64,000 bases of DNA from Isoetes taiwanensis (taxonomy: Eukaryota; Streptophyta; Lycopodiopsida; Isoetales; Isoetaceae): NCBI GenBank assembly GCA_021234155.1, contig JAJEKV010000224.1, positions 1 to 64,000 on the forward strand, given 5' to 3'. Below the pieces are notes generated by a model that was given only the letters and a program-made list of their open reading frames with translations, made no database searches and was not told the origin of the DNA. This document shows, piece by piece, positions 1 to 11,654 of this stretch. Position 1 is the first letter of the stretch. The number at the start of each line of letters is the position of its first letter. The position numbers and the translations under genes were made by a program.

Positions 1-17
1 AAAATAGAAGGTATATA

Positions 18-83
18 GCTCGAATCTTCATCAAGCATAAAAAGTGCAGTGCTCGAATCTTCATCAAGCATAAAAAGTGCAGT
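18..83. repeat. 33-bp tandem duplication
   Basis: Two perfect adjacent copies of a 33-bp unit (18-50 and 51-83) starting gctcgaatcttcatc. No gene is visible in the first 366 bases besides this duplication. Confidence 0.9.
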
Positions 84-366
84 GTTTGTGATGCTATGTA
101 AGGCCAGGCCAGAGCGGAGTTGGAATGCAGCTACTGAAGAAATGAACAGAACTGAAGACCCATCACATGAATGTGGTGCTGCTTTCTATAAGTGCACTTT
201 GCAGATTACAATGAATGCGAAGTTTTTTAGATGTGCCAAATTAATTTCACCTGCACAAGCAACAACCCTGACTTGACATTCCCAGGAAGTGGTTCGACCA
301 CATGAGATGTAGGTGAATATCAACCCCCCTATAGCTCTACCTTTACAAACTTGGAAGTTTGAAAGT

Positions 367-1119
367 TCAGGTGTCTTTCTTCAATCGCATGGGTTCCCCT
401 TGGGCTCTATGGCCCTTGAAAATAAAGAGGTTTCTTCTTTTCCACGTTGACCAAATGATCCATGCTGAAGCTAAGTGAAATGCCCTCTTTGCCATATTGT
501 CCCAAGAACTTGGGTACACTGCCAATAAGACTTGTTGACTATTCAAGCTGCAATCAAAAAGACTCTGAAGCCACAACCAAGCCGGTCTAGCATGCTGGCA
601 TAAGAAGAAACAATGCTCGATTGTCTCATCCCTCTGAGCGCATAAAGGGCATGTCCCAGGCACCTCAGGACGAAATTTGTGGACCAAAACATTGACATGC
701 ACACATCTATGGATGATCTGCCACCACAAAACTGACAACTTTGGATGAAGTAACTTGTCCCAAACCCAGTTCCAAAGTACTTTCTGTTGATTCACTGGTA
801 CCACCAAAGGCCATTTTTGTGAGGGGGCAACACCTGCCATAAAAAGGATTGAGAGATGGGAAGCCACTACTTGTGGTATAGGAGGAAGAATGGCAATGAC
901 TGTCTGCCAAATTGTGCGATCCCATCTTAAAAGAAGGAACTTTGTCCGAAGACCTTGCTTGGTTAAGGTTTTTGACCTTAACAAAAAGTAATTAGTCCAC
1001 AATTCTTTTTTGCCCAGGTCAAGACCTTGGTACGGCAATCCAGGTCCAGCGATCCAGGTCGAACCCATGGGAAAGCACCCTTGACGGACGGACCTAGATG
1101 AGGTCAGACCCAGGTCCAA
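367..1119 (-). mobile_element. L1-like LINE remnant, C-terminal zinc-binding (zf-RVT) domain
   Basis: An open minus-strand frame of about 250 codons carries the plant zf-RVT signature seen after the reverse transcriptase of L1-type LINEs: a WWQIIHRCVHVN stretch, then CPLC, then HCFFLC, followed by a tryptophan-rich tail (AWIIWSTWKRRN). The RT and endonuclease domains are missing, so this is a truncated, non-autonomous fragment. No poly-A tail is evident at its low-coordinate end. A related zinc-binding fragment lies at 19.2-19.5 kb on the same strand. Confidence 0.75.
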
Positions 1120-1130
1120 AAGTAATCACC

Positions 1131-1870
1131 GGGATTATTTTTCAAATGAGATTCTTAATATCAGCCACTCAGGTTCTTAGCTCATGAGAACATCGGAATA
1201 GCAGGAAACCTGGAGGTTTTCAAGAGGTTTTCTGCCCATGGGAAAGCACCCTTAGCAAACCCACCATCAAACTCCTTAGAATTTTCGAAAACATCTGTGA
1301 TCTCTCCTTTGGCTATCTTACATCCAAGAACAAGTGAGAAATGGGCCAACAAATATCAGATCAAGCTATCTGAAAAGGAATCAAAATCGAAAAGAAACAT
1401 GAAGAAGCCGACATGAGGGTGGGATCCTTTATCCCGAAGCTTTTTTCTTTTTCATCTCCGCTTTCAAGGACTGAAGGCGCTTGGGGACCTATTCCCGGAA
1501 CATAACGGATTATTTTTCAAATGAGATTCTTAATATCAGCCTTTCGGGTTCTTAGCTCATGAGAACATCGGAATAAGGGAAACTGGAGGTTTTCAAGAGG
1601 TTTTTACGCCCATGGAAAGCACCCTCGGCAAACCCACCATCAAACTCCTTAGAATTTTCGAAAACATCGTGATCTCTCTCCTTTGGCTATCTTACATCCA
1701 AGAACAAGTGAGAAATGGGCCAACAAATATCGAGATCAAGCTATCCGAAAAGGAATCAAAATCAAAAGAAACATGAAGAAGCCGATCATGTGGTCGGATC
1801 CTTTATCCTGAAGCTTTTTTCTTTTTCATCTACGGTTGCTTCAAGGCGGGGGCGACCTATTCCCGAGACA
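1131..1870. repeat. Tandem duplication of about 370 bp
   Basis: Two adjacent copies (about 1131-1500 and 1507-1870) share most of their sequence, beginning ggattatttttcaaatgaga. Many of their differences fall at CAG or CTG in one copy versus CG or CGG in the other. No coding capacity was recognised. The 1871-2290 stretch that follows is also without a recognisable gene. Confidence 0.8.
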
Positions 1871-2290
1871 TAAAAAATTAGCCCATGGTCGAATCCACGT
1901 AAGCGTTGGCCTCGGCCGGGTCCGGTCGAATGATTCCTTATATGCCCTCTTTAAAAAGCGAGCCTTTTCTCCATAAACCGTATTAACGGCTCGTTCTTCA
2001 AAAGGTCAATCGGTTTTGATTGAAAAGATTTTTTGAATTTTGGGTTGGCCCTCGCATTATGGTCTTAAGCGCCCTAGATCAGGCATTTGCTTCCTACCAT
2101 TCATGCAGATGGGCATTCCGTTCAAGTATCGGAATATTAATAGCTTAGCACTAATTAGCACTAAGAGGTCGGGTTTTCCAAATCCCAATCACAGAACATA
2201 CTCTCTGGGTGCATCATGCCTTCCAAGACAATATTTAAACCACATTTGCAGCTTTTTTCTTTCGGTCGCCCCAGATGTGCGAGTCAAGCG

Positions 2291-2638
2291 TGTATTACCA
2301 AGGGAAAAAATTGCGAATCTGAACCATTGGGAGCTCACAACATAGATTTGTATTTTATATAAAGGCAAATAGACAAACAGCCAAGGCTTTCAATCCTTGT
2401 TAGAAGCAATCAGATTTAGGAACAACTCGAAATCCGGTCCAAAAATAGAGCAAAAAATCCTTGGCAGTGAAAAGAAACTAGACGCTTCAAGGGTCAAGAA
2501 CAAGAAGATGCCTCCTTCAACGAGAGGATCCATATCAATAGGCCTTCTATATATAGATAAAAAGGAAGATATTATGAACAAAGAATTTAACTACTTTTGT
2601 TATAGATTATTATGAGCGGAAAGCGTATCTCAACACCT
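2291..2638 (-). repeat. Putative 3' LTR of the copia element
   Basis: Just past the RNase H stop codon (2646-2648) the minus strand reads TGTTGAGATACGC, a plausible LTR start. It then has a tatatatag TATA-like stretch near 2550, and a CA end can be placed near 2291. No second LTR is present in the window to confirm the boundaries, so the limits are a guess. Confidence 0.35.
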
Positions 2639-2645
2639 TATACGC

Positions 2646-3428
2646 TCATAAAAGAGAGGTTAATCTGAGTGTGTCCCGATGATTTTGGAAGACCTCTTTA
2701 CATAGTGGTTTAGTAAGAAGATCTACAGGCATTTCATCTGTTGGGAGATACTCCATATGTATGCTGCGATCCATCACCTTCTCTCTTATGTAGTGATGAT
2801 GGATGGAGATATGTTTAGAACGTCGACGATGGATTGGATTTTCTGTAAGAGCAATGTTGCTCCGATTGTCATTGTATACTAGTGCGGGTTCCATTTGTAT
2901 GTATCCCAATTCAGCAAGAAATTGGCGAAGCCATACTGTTTCTCTGACCACAACCGATGTTGCCATATATTCCGCTTCGCACGAAGACAAAGCTACAGAG
3001 ATTTGTTTTGAACTTGTCCATGTGACGCTACCTCCGTGCAACATTACAGAGAAACCTATAAGAGACATGTTCTTATCCACATCACCAGCCCAATCAGAGT
3101 CTACAAATGATACTAGTCTGACTTTTGGATAATTAGAATCTGGACTATACCGAATCCCCATGCTAGAAGTGCCTTGGAGATATGCTAGAAGTGCCTTGGA
3201 GATATCTCATGATTCTTTTTACTGCTTTCCAGTGCAATGACTGGCTGCTCGTACTGCTTGTGCAATATCTGGCCTAGTACTAACCATTACGTGCATAAGG
3301 CATCCAAGTGCGCTCCTGTAGGGGATATCTCTCATTTTTGCTTGTTCATCGTCTGATTTGGGATCCATTTGTTTAGATAGCTTAACATTCATTGCAGTCG
3401 GAGTATCCTTTGGACTGCATTCTGTCAT
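2646..3428 (-). pseudogene. Copia RNase H region
   Basis: The minus strand encodes the region after the RT (YRSALGCLMHVMVSTRPDIA) and then RNase H. Visible RNase H residues are DSDWAGD (first catalytic Asp region), SSCEAEY (catalytic Glu) and YNDNRS (second Asp), followed by the HISIHHHYIRE motif and the LTKPL tail typical of copia polyproteins. A 22-bp tandem duplication at 3160-3203 separates the two halves and shifts the frame. The gene end is the TGA at 2646-2648. Confidence 0.85.
3160..3203. repeat. 22-bp tandem duplication inside copia pol
   Basis: Two perfect adjacent copies of atgctagaagtgccttggag plus at. Because 22 is not a multiple of three, it breaks the pol frame between the RT and RNase H parts. 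Confidence 0.9.
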
Positions 3429-3437
3429 ACCAAACCG

Positions 3438-4240
3438 CTAACATACTCGACGAATTGCTGATGCTTGATGGATCAGAATTGTGCGGTTCGTCCTATCTCT
3501 TTTCACTTGGAGTCCAAGGTAGGTGTGCATCTCACCCAAATCAGTCATACAAAATTCTGTTTGCAATGCTAGCTTCAAGGAATTAATACCTTTTAAGCCT
3601 TGTCCAACCATAATCAAATCATCAATATACATGACTACTACGAGAATTTTACCATGTTCCTTTTTCGTGTATGCATTCCATTCTATTTGACATCTCTTGA
3701 ATCCCAATTGCTGGAGAAAGGCATCAATTCTGAAATACCATGTGCGTGGACTCTGTTTTAAACCATAGAGTGCTCTTCTCAGCCTACATACTTGTCCACC
3801 TGGGAGTTGAAAGCCTTCTGGCTGATGCATATAGATTTCTTCCTCTAGATTACCATTCATAAAGGCAGTTTTCACATCCATTTGGTGGATCTCTAAGTCT
3901 TCCTGGGCAGCGAGAGCTAGGATGACGAATAGATGTTGCTTTTGCTACTGGCGAGAAGATTTTTTTCAAAATTGATTCCTGGAAGTTGGAAGAAATCTTT
4001 AGCAACTAAGCGAGCTCGAAACTTATCAATAGAACTATCTTGAGCTCGTTTGTTCTTAAAGACCCATCTGCATCCTATGGCTTTCCTTCCTTTAGGCAGG
4101 GAGACTAGATCCCAAGCAAGTGTTAAGTACATAACATCCATCTCATACTGCATAGCAAGCTTCCATTGCTCAAAAAATTCACCTGTTAAAGCTTCCTGGA
4201 CTGTAATGGATTCAGTGAGTTCAACTGCAAATCTTTCCAA
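3438..4240 (-). pseudogene. Copia reverse transcriptase
   Basis: Two frames together give a copia RT. The N-terminal part contains the conserved GCRWVFKNK and KFRARLVAKDF motifs. The second part contains MDVKTAFMNG (first catalytic Asp), YMHQPEGF, RALYGLKQSPRTWY and the YIDDL catalytic box. The frame changes near 3885-3960, and the coding sense can be followed through LALAAQEDLEIHQ between the parts. All catalytic residues are present although the gene is frameshifted. Confidence 0.88.
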
Positions 4241-4628
4241 TACACATCTCTCTTCAAGAACATGAACCCACCACTGTTGGTATATACAACTCTAGGAGCA
4301 TCTCTAGACAAAGAGCTTCAACAATATGGGCTGAACTCTTCCATTGACGCCATCGTTCAATAGGTTTATGTCGTCTTAGACTTAAGCTGTGGGATCTGTT
4401 CAGGGGCTGCAAGCTGCTCATGGGAGGTTGGTACGACACATTCACGTTGCTCGTCATGGATGGAGGGTACTAAGGCTTTTAACGGTGAAATGGTATCCAG
4501 TTGACCATGAGATGGTACAGTGGGCTGCTGCTGAGACACGACATTGTTGTTGTGCAGATCTAACCATAAGATTGGGGTATTAAGCTCCTGATACAATGAT
4601 TGTTTGAACAAAATGTTCTCTCCCATCC

Positions 4629-5235
4629 CTATTGTTCATCAAATTTGACATGTTGGCTTCGAATAATCTTTCTTGTAGTGGCATCTACTAGCATGTAACC
4701 TTTACTTTCTTTGCAATAACCAACAAAGAGACAACGCCTTGATTTAGGAGCCAACTTGGTTGCTCTTATTGCAGCAGGGATGAGGGCATACGCTGGGCAT
4801 CCAAAAATCCTGAGGTGGCTAATATCTGGTCTGAACCTGTCCATACTTCTTCAGGTGTTTTACCTGGCACGGCTACAGTTGGGGCTCTATTCTGGACATA
4901 GGCAGCAGTAAGGATTGCCTCGCTCCAAAAATTATCTGAGAGTCCAAAAAAACAGAGCATACTCAGTGCACACTCCTTGAGAGTCCTATTTTTTCGTTCC
5001 GCCACCCCATTTTGATGATGGTCATAAGGTAAGGAAAGATGTCGTTTAATGCCAACATCTTTCAAGCATTGATCAAAGACCTTGTCGGTATCCGTACCAT
5101 TATCACTTCGAAAGGTACTGATTTATTTGCCCATTTCTATTTCTACTTCATTTTTCCATGTTATAAAATGGCCCAAGACTTCTTTGGTGCTCTTCATGCG
5201 TTTTTCGAAATGACCTACAAAACATTACATCACAT
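4629..5235 (-). pseudogene. Copia integrase core and C-terminal region
   Basis: Reading down from 5235, the minus strand gives HFEKRMKSTKEVLGHF, then an in-frame TAA, then STFRSDNGTD (catalytic Asp of the DDE triad), HHQNGVAERKNRTL (catalytic Glu motif), FWSEAILTAAYVQNR, and the post-core FGCPAYALIP and FVGYCKESKGY motifs. The first catalytic Asp and the zinc finger are missing because the element is truncated near 5235. A frame change occurs near 4800. Confidence 0.87.
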
Positions 5236-7762
5236 TTGGTACTAGAATTGTGTGCACGAGGGTTGCAAGTGTGAAACCGTGTAGATTTGAAACTGTGTAG
5301 GTTTAATGATCCTTAGTTGAAGAGAAGGATTCGTGAACTTAAAAAACAACTTAAACTTAATGAATTGAATTGAAGGCTTTTATCATTTACAAAGACAAAT
5401 GGCCTATGGTTAGGAATAGCGGACATTTAAAATTCACGGTCAAGGAAAGGTTAAAAATAATATATTTATATGCTAATTAAATCGAAACCCTTGGGCATAT
5501 TTTTTTCCTTTAGGAAAATGAGATTCATTTAGCCCACAAAGGGTTTTCCCACAAAATGGGTGTATCTATAAATAAAAAGATTGAATGATTAAGAATGAAC
5601 TTAATTTCTTACTCTTTTCATTCGATGTAGATTGAAATATATAATACAATGATCTATTTGCTAGTGAATTTGATCAATTTTACTATGATCCACAATTGAA
5701 GTATAGTCCATTATTGCTTCTTAAGTGGCAGCCACTATATAATTTAAGCACATAATTTAAGCTGCAAAAGGTTCCTTACCCAATTCCATTGGTCAATTTA
5801 ACATGTTGCTTGGTAGCCTGATTTTGTTTGTGTGATCTGTGTGGTTTTTTTTTTTTTTTTTGTTGTTGGCTTTCGTCCACGGGAACCCAACGGGTTATGG
5901 GACGGCACATGCAAGGGCAACACCCATCTAAAACCTGGGGACTAGGCCCCATCACCAAACACAATAACCAAATATTAAAAGACCACCAAGAATAAGATAA
6001 GATAATGCTAATGCTAGTGGTAAATTTATGCTAAGAGGCTTGGACAAAAAGAAAGGAGGAATAAAATCAATCATAACTTTAATGAAGACATCTTAGTGAA
6101 GATACAAACCCCTCAGATGAAGAGGATTTAAATGAGGAACTGGATAGCTATAGAATGAGAGGTTTCAGGTGCAAAGGAGCGAGATAACTATAGACTCCAT
6201 TGTCAATGACATGTTTCAGGTGTAAGGAGATAGCACCATGATTTAGGATCAAGCTGCACATATCCTACCTTGTCAACCCCTCTCTATTAGTCGCCATGCC
6301 TTTTACCTTCGTGTCATTTTGTATCTTTGCTCAAGCACCTCCAATAAGATACTAGTGCACTCACATTGGATGTTTATAGAAGTACATGTAGGAACTTATT
6401 GAATACAAACAAAGTAGCATAATTTGCTCTTATAGTCATCAAGTGCATTTCATCTTAAAGGCTCAGTTGACTGACGCTTGTCTTTGGTTCATGGTCCCTT
6501 TCCCAATTCTGGTTGATGTGCAAAAAGTGTGAATAGTTGCAATGGCTCTACGTCTTTCCATAGGAAGGTGTGCTAATATATCCTCATGCAGCATGGGTCA
6601 GAGCAGGATTACTTTGCCCCGTGTGGGATCTCACTTGAGTCTCGTACCTTGACCACTGCATCTATGAAACTACCCACAACCTTTGTAATTTATTTACTAG
6701 TTTCAACATGGATCCCTTATAGACGCTCATACCATAAACTTAGAAAGTAACTGTCACAATCACATGTGGTGGTCAATAAATAGAAAACAACATAAGGAGA
6801 TATGTTTTATTCGAAGCCATCAACCCAATGTAGTAAGCCTTTTTAGCTGTAAGCATAGAGTTGTCATTCACTACTTTCATAATCATATTCCCCTAAAAGC
6901 CCTTGCTTGCCCTACCACCAATGCAACATCTCTTGTAGTTTTGTGAAGGTGAAGTGGGTATGTTCTCTAATTAAATTCTAATTTGTGGTTGGTGGATCCA
7001 CTTTGTGCCGATAGGAATCACAATTATTAAGAACATATCGTGCCCAGACATGAAGTGCCCCACCACATTTCATGAATACTAGAAGCCAACTTGTAATAAA
7101 GATTCATAGACCTTGCATTTGTTGTCAAGTGGAGGTTGTATGACGTCAATGAGTATTAGCAGTAGCAAGCTTGTAAATGCATGACTGCATGTGATGAGTA
7201 TTGGAGGAATTCAGATCTTAAACAATGTGCGCGGCGTTTTCTCAAGTGTTGCCTAGAATGGGATCTGGATTAAACTGTCTTTAAGACTTGCTCCTTGTTT
7301 GTATCCCACTACTAGGGATGCTGCCAGAATGTCACGTTGAAGTGAGAGCTTTTTTGAACTTGTTCACATTTTAAGTCTCTACGTGCACCCATATAAAAGT
7401 CATCCCATGAAGTTCCACTGAAGTAAAGACACCAAATAGAAAGCAATCGTATTTAAGGCACCATGTTTTGAAATTGTTCATTCCATTAAATTAAACAATG
7501 AGACAATCATGAATTTAAAAGAATGAATTCAGTCTGTAGGTTTCCATGTTGAGGATGTATGTAATCGTATACATCTGTGTTGACTGATACAGCAGGGGTT
7601 CTGTTTTTAGTAGGACTGCATATTCAAGCATAATGCACATAGGCTTTTAATTGAAGGCGCAGAGTGAATTGGGCTTGTCTCTGTTACATGGTGCACTTGT
7701 TAGCATTGAACCCAGGTTCTGGTGGCATTACCTTAATAATGGTCCTTTTGCTGTGTCTTTAT
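5236..7762. other. Intergenic, no gene recognised
   Basis: AT-rich sequence without a convincing coding region. A run of about 16 T at 5846-5862, read on the minus strand as an A-tail, could mark the end of an old retroposed sequence covering the GC-richer block at 5863-5950, but no domain supports this. The downstream end of the ASHR3-like gene borders this block. Confidence 0.6.
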
Positions 7763-10700
7763 CTATGTTTGCTGCCTGAACGTCCTCTTCTGCTTTCCAC
7801 CCCATGAAACCGAAAGCTTGGGTACAAACCGTGTTCTAAGTGACCTTTCTCCTAAAGTTCCTCTGCAAGAATGGGCACCACAGCGGCATTTCACATCCTT
7901 CCCAAACTCTACGTATCTGTAATTCCAACATATAGTGACATACCATCCTGATTCAACATTTTCTGTCAAGGAATATATGGAAAAGATAAAATTATTCGAT
8001 GCATACTTGTAGTCATAAGTTAATGCTTCTCCAATTGAAATGTGCCTTAGAGCAAATACGCCAACTCTGGTTTCTCCTTCAACCCTCCTGCGAGACAAAT
8101 TATCAGTTTTAGTATGAAAAAAATATGCTCACTAACGTGTAAAAGAAGCGTAGCCAGCCCACCATTTTTCAAGTTTGCAATTTGGTTCGCAGCAGTGGTT
8201 CAGGTACCGAGAAGCGTTTCCTTTGAAAGTGGCATCAATAATGAAGTCTTTTCCAATTTCACACATGTAGAAATTCTTTAGACCTCTCCCCTTCATTGCC
8301 CATAATCTCCTTTCACAAATGATGTCGTTTATCACTTAAAAAATTCATAATTGAAAAATTTCAGTCCACATAACATTCAGTAAGGCATAAATACAAAGTT
8401 ACCGACGCATCTTAAGAATTTATCCTGTGCCGAGGAACAAATAGGGCTATTGTCCTGACGCTTTTGTGAATTCCTGATTGGGAGTTAAATATAAGGGCAA
8501 AATGTTCTGACGAATTCCTCCTAATTGGAAGTTAGATATGGTTTCAAAATAATCGAGTACTAAAGGATTGGTGATATGGCAATACATTTATACATCCCTT
8601 CATTTGTCTATCATTCTGCAGCTTGATGTTATTAGTTGCATTTAAAGCTTTGTACCATATAATGAGGGCCCAGCAGCAAGACCAACAATCTTGTTTATAA
8701 AGCCGCGCAAAAGTAGTAGTAATAGGTTTGATGGTGTATGGAGCTTTAGAATTTTACTTAATGCCTTAGAAATTTAGACCTACCCTCTCCCACGTATTCG
8801 ATCACAAATTCACCCTTCTTGATGTTTTCAGCAGCTTCTGCTCCCCATCCACAAGAAGCTGTCTGTATAGTGGTTTGTTTAGTTTTGCTTAGCTGTACAC
8901 AACCAAATAACCAGCAAATCAAATTTACCTTTACAACATGCAACTGCTTTTCCTTCCTGAATGGCTTGTTTTTGCAGACTTTAGAGCATTGGCAACTTTT
9001 GGAGCAGCTCATTGATTGTAGCCTGAGGATTGAAGTTATAATTGCAATAATAAGAATGGATGTACTCAATTGAGTAATCGCTATTAAGTCTTCTGGACAG
9101 GTAAAATCCAAAACTTAATTTATTGTCTATTTTCTTGGTCATTGCATTTGGGAGTTACCTGCATTCGCAGTCTTCGCCACAAAAAGGATCCTCTGAGCTG
9201 CATTTGCAGCCAACTCCATCGTCAAAGTTGTCCCTTTTCTTCTTTACTAAAAACTCATCTGTTAGATAGTTAAGGTCATAATATCCATACTTCCATTGGG
9301 CTCAGAATCTTTATTTATAAAGAAGGTTCTAATTTTAAAGAGCAACTGCAATGAACTGATCAATGCTTTTCCTTGATGGATACTGCGCTTGATCCAAGTA
9401 TAAGGGGGAGGCTCTTTAGCATTTTCTACTGCTTCCACATTTTCTGCCACTTCATCAAAAAAATCCATGCTCAAACTGAACTCCTGTGTTAGATCTGGTA
9501 ACGGCAAATGCATGAAGGCCTCCTGCATCTCAATACAGTATAATTAGCCCTCAAAATACACAATTGTGCCATAACTTGTGCTATTAAAAAAAGCAGATGA
9601 GCTACCTAAGATCAGTCCCTACAATTATTGGTATCTTTGATCAGGTAAAATTGCAAGATTTGGGCCACCTAAGAATGCTAATGACTCAGTCCCTACAATT
9701 AGTATATAGATTCAGGCAACCAGAATTTCCATAAACTCAGAAGAGTTATATGGTAGGTCTTAACTATTAAGATTTTTGGCCTATATTATGCATTCCACAT
9801 AAGTATTATAGCAAATAAGAATAAGAAAACAAAGAACATGTCCTACATGCTCATATCATCAATGATGCAGCCTCTTTTAGTTCAATTGCAGCTAAGTATG
9901 CATTATAAATGGTGACAGTGTTAGATAAGTTAGAGAATTGTGAGGGCATCTATGAAAATATGAATTTGCAGTTTCTGATGGCATATGTAATCTTTCTTAT
10001 ATTAACTTCTTTAGTACCTGGTATGCCAATCTTAACTTTATTTCGTGTCTCCAGCAAATCGCCCACCCTGGTCGCTTGTCGAAAAACACAACATGCTCCA
10101 GCCAAGGGGTGCAACGACGATGAAATGCATTTGAACACATTTTGCACCGCCATAACCTTGCCATAACAGTATGTCCACATGCAAAGCAAGCCTACATTTG
10201 AAAATTTCATTAAGCATTATATGATGACGACAACCACAACAACAACAACAACATTAGAGAAAAATTATTGTAGAAATATACATGATGTGGACACACAAAG
10301 AGCCCATTTTTCCGCCAAATGCAGTCCCTCAATTGTTGAGCACAGTTATAATGAAATGTGACGTGGCATCCTTTATGTGAACAATGTACCCTTCTGTCCA
10401 TAGAAATGAGCTCCTTACAACAAAAACATTGGACCTGTAACAGATGTTAAAACCGTTAGAATGAACTCAATGCCTTCTTCCTATATGCTTTGCACAGTAG
10501 AATAGAGAATTCTGCACAATCTATATTTTGGCAAGTAAATAAAAAACCTAGTTCCTCTTTGTAATCCAGAGTTCTTGATATAACTCTAAATTAATAAAAA
10601 GAGATTGGCATAGCTTATAGAACTGAACTCCAGTTTCATCCACATAAGAGCCTGAACTTTCCAATTAAGACTCATCAACGGATGCATTTACAACAATATG

Positions 10701-11654
10701 CTCAAAACGACCAACATGTTCCATTTAAAACCAGGGAAAAATTGCATGTTGAATACGTACAGATGATAGATTCTCCTGTGGTTCACAGCCTTCAAGACGC
10801 GTCAAACTCGAGGTAGAATGACTACTAAGTTGGATGTCCGTCCCTTTCTGCAGCATTCTTCCTTTTAGGATACTTGCAAGTTTCAACAGAACCAGATTCG
10901 TCTTTGTCTGGTAGAGGTTTGCTGCGACTACATTTCCTAACAGTAGTGACCCTGAATTTTCTTATACTCAACCTGCCAGTATGCAGGCATGTCTCTGAAC
11001 TGGTTTCTGCAAGACTATGTGATATTGAAGTAAGTTGTGAAATATCCTCGGTGTCATCAGCAGTATCACTTATTGTAGACTTTAAATGATCTCCCCAAAA
11101 TAGTTGAGTATGGAGGCCTCTAGCTGCGGCCTCTTCCTCTAATACTGAAGAAGGAATACTGAGACATTCTGAGTCCTCCATACCGTCAAGCATTGATTCC
11201 TTAAATTGGATTGGGTCTTTTGATCTTGTAACATATCCTTGGAAAAGCTAACAAGTACCCATCCAGATTGTCCGGCAATATTTCTTTAGCGATGTACCCA
11301 TTTTGGAAATATCGAGGCTCTTCTAGCACCATCATTCAGGAGGAGGATTTTGGCAAATATTTTCACAAAGCCAATATATTTCTGGATTCAAGGCTGTTAT
11401 ACATCTCATTGTAGACTTCATTGCAGCTGATTCCTTGAAGAATGATTCCGGCGAAGAAGTTAAACTAGTGTCTCAGGATTCAGAACATACCAGATCCATT
11501 TTGCGTGGAGCATTTGAATTTGTTGTAGTATTCCAGGATTAGCTACCTGGAAAGGAATGCTAACCCGGGTCGCCGGAGCTAAGGATGCGCCAGGAGTGTC
11601 CCAAAACGAGGAGCTCCATAGCCAGTAGTTTTGAGACACTCCTGCTTCAAACAT
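7763..11654 (-). CDS. ASHR3: Histone-lysine N-methyltransferase, ASHR3-like (PHD-AWS-SET-postSET)
   Basis: Predicted chromatin-bound lysine methyltransferase; the family acts on histone H3, chiefly K36. Exons read on the minus strand, 5' to 3': 11654-11547, 11247-10761, 10434-10282, 10191-10018, 9522-9372, 9246-9159, 9022-8929, 8862-8784, 8334-8163, 8087-8007, 7916-7763. They give about 579 residues against roughly 500 in Arabidopsis. Domain order: divergent N terminus; PHD-type zinc finger (VQCFCCKEL through FVCPHH, then ACFACGHTV, CKMC, ICWRH); linker with HLPLPDLTQEF; AWS (GVGCKCSS, CGEDCECR, SCQCSKVC); SET (GWGAEAAE, EYVGEVI, YMCEIGKDF, NHCCEPNC, EALTYDY); post-SET (CRCGAHSCRG). Oddities: exon 2 is one base too long (frameshift near 10827-10840), and the exon 5 donor reads GGAAAA instead of GGTAAA. 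Both could be sequence errors. The first exon and start ATG (11652-11654) are the least certain. All other junctions are GT-AG and in phase. Confidence 0.88.

Larger units (their letters stand above)
2291..5235 (-). mobile_element. Ty1/copia retrotransposon, 5'-truncated and broken
   Basis: Copia domain order is readable on the minus strand from high to low coordinates: integrase core, integrase C-terminal region, linker, reverse transcriptase, RNase H. Gag, protease, the integrase zinc finger and the 5' LTR are absent; similarity stops near 5235. The reading frame is interrupted by an in-frame stop in the integrase and by several frameshifts, including a 22-bp duplication at 3160-3203. The element cannot be autonomous as written. 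The linker between integrase and RT (about 4241-4626) is open in pieces but poorly conserved, which is normal for this family. Confidence 0.88.

Noticed and set aside
10210-10260. Imperfect ACA/ACC trinucleotide run
   Set aside because: Simple low-complexity sequence inside an ASHR3 intron; no sign of function.
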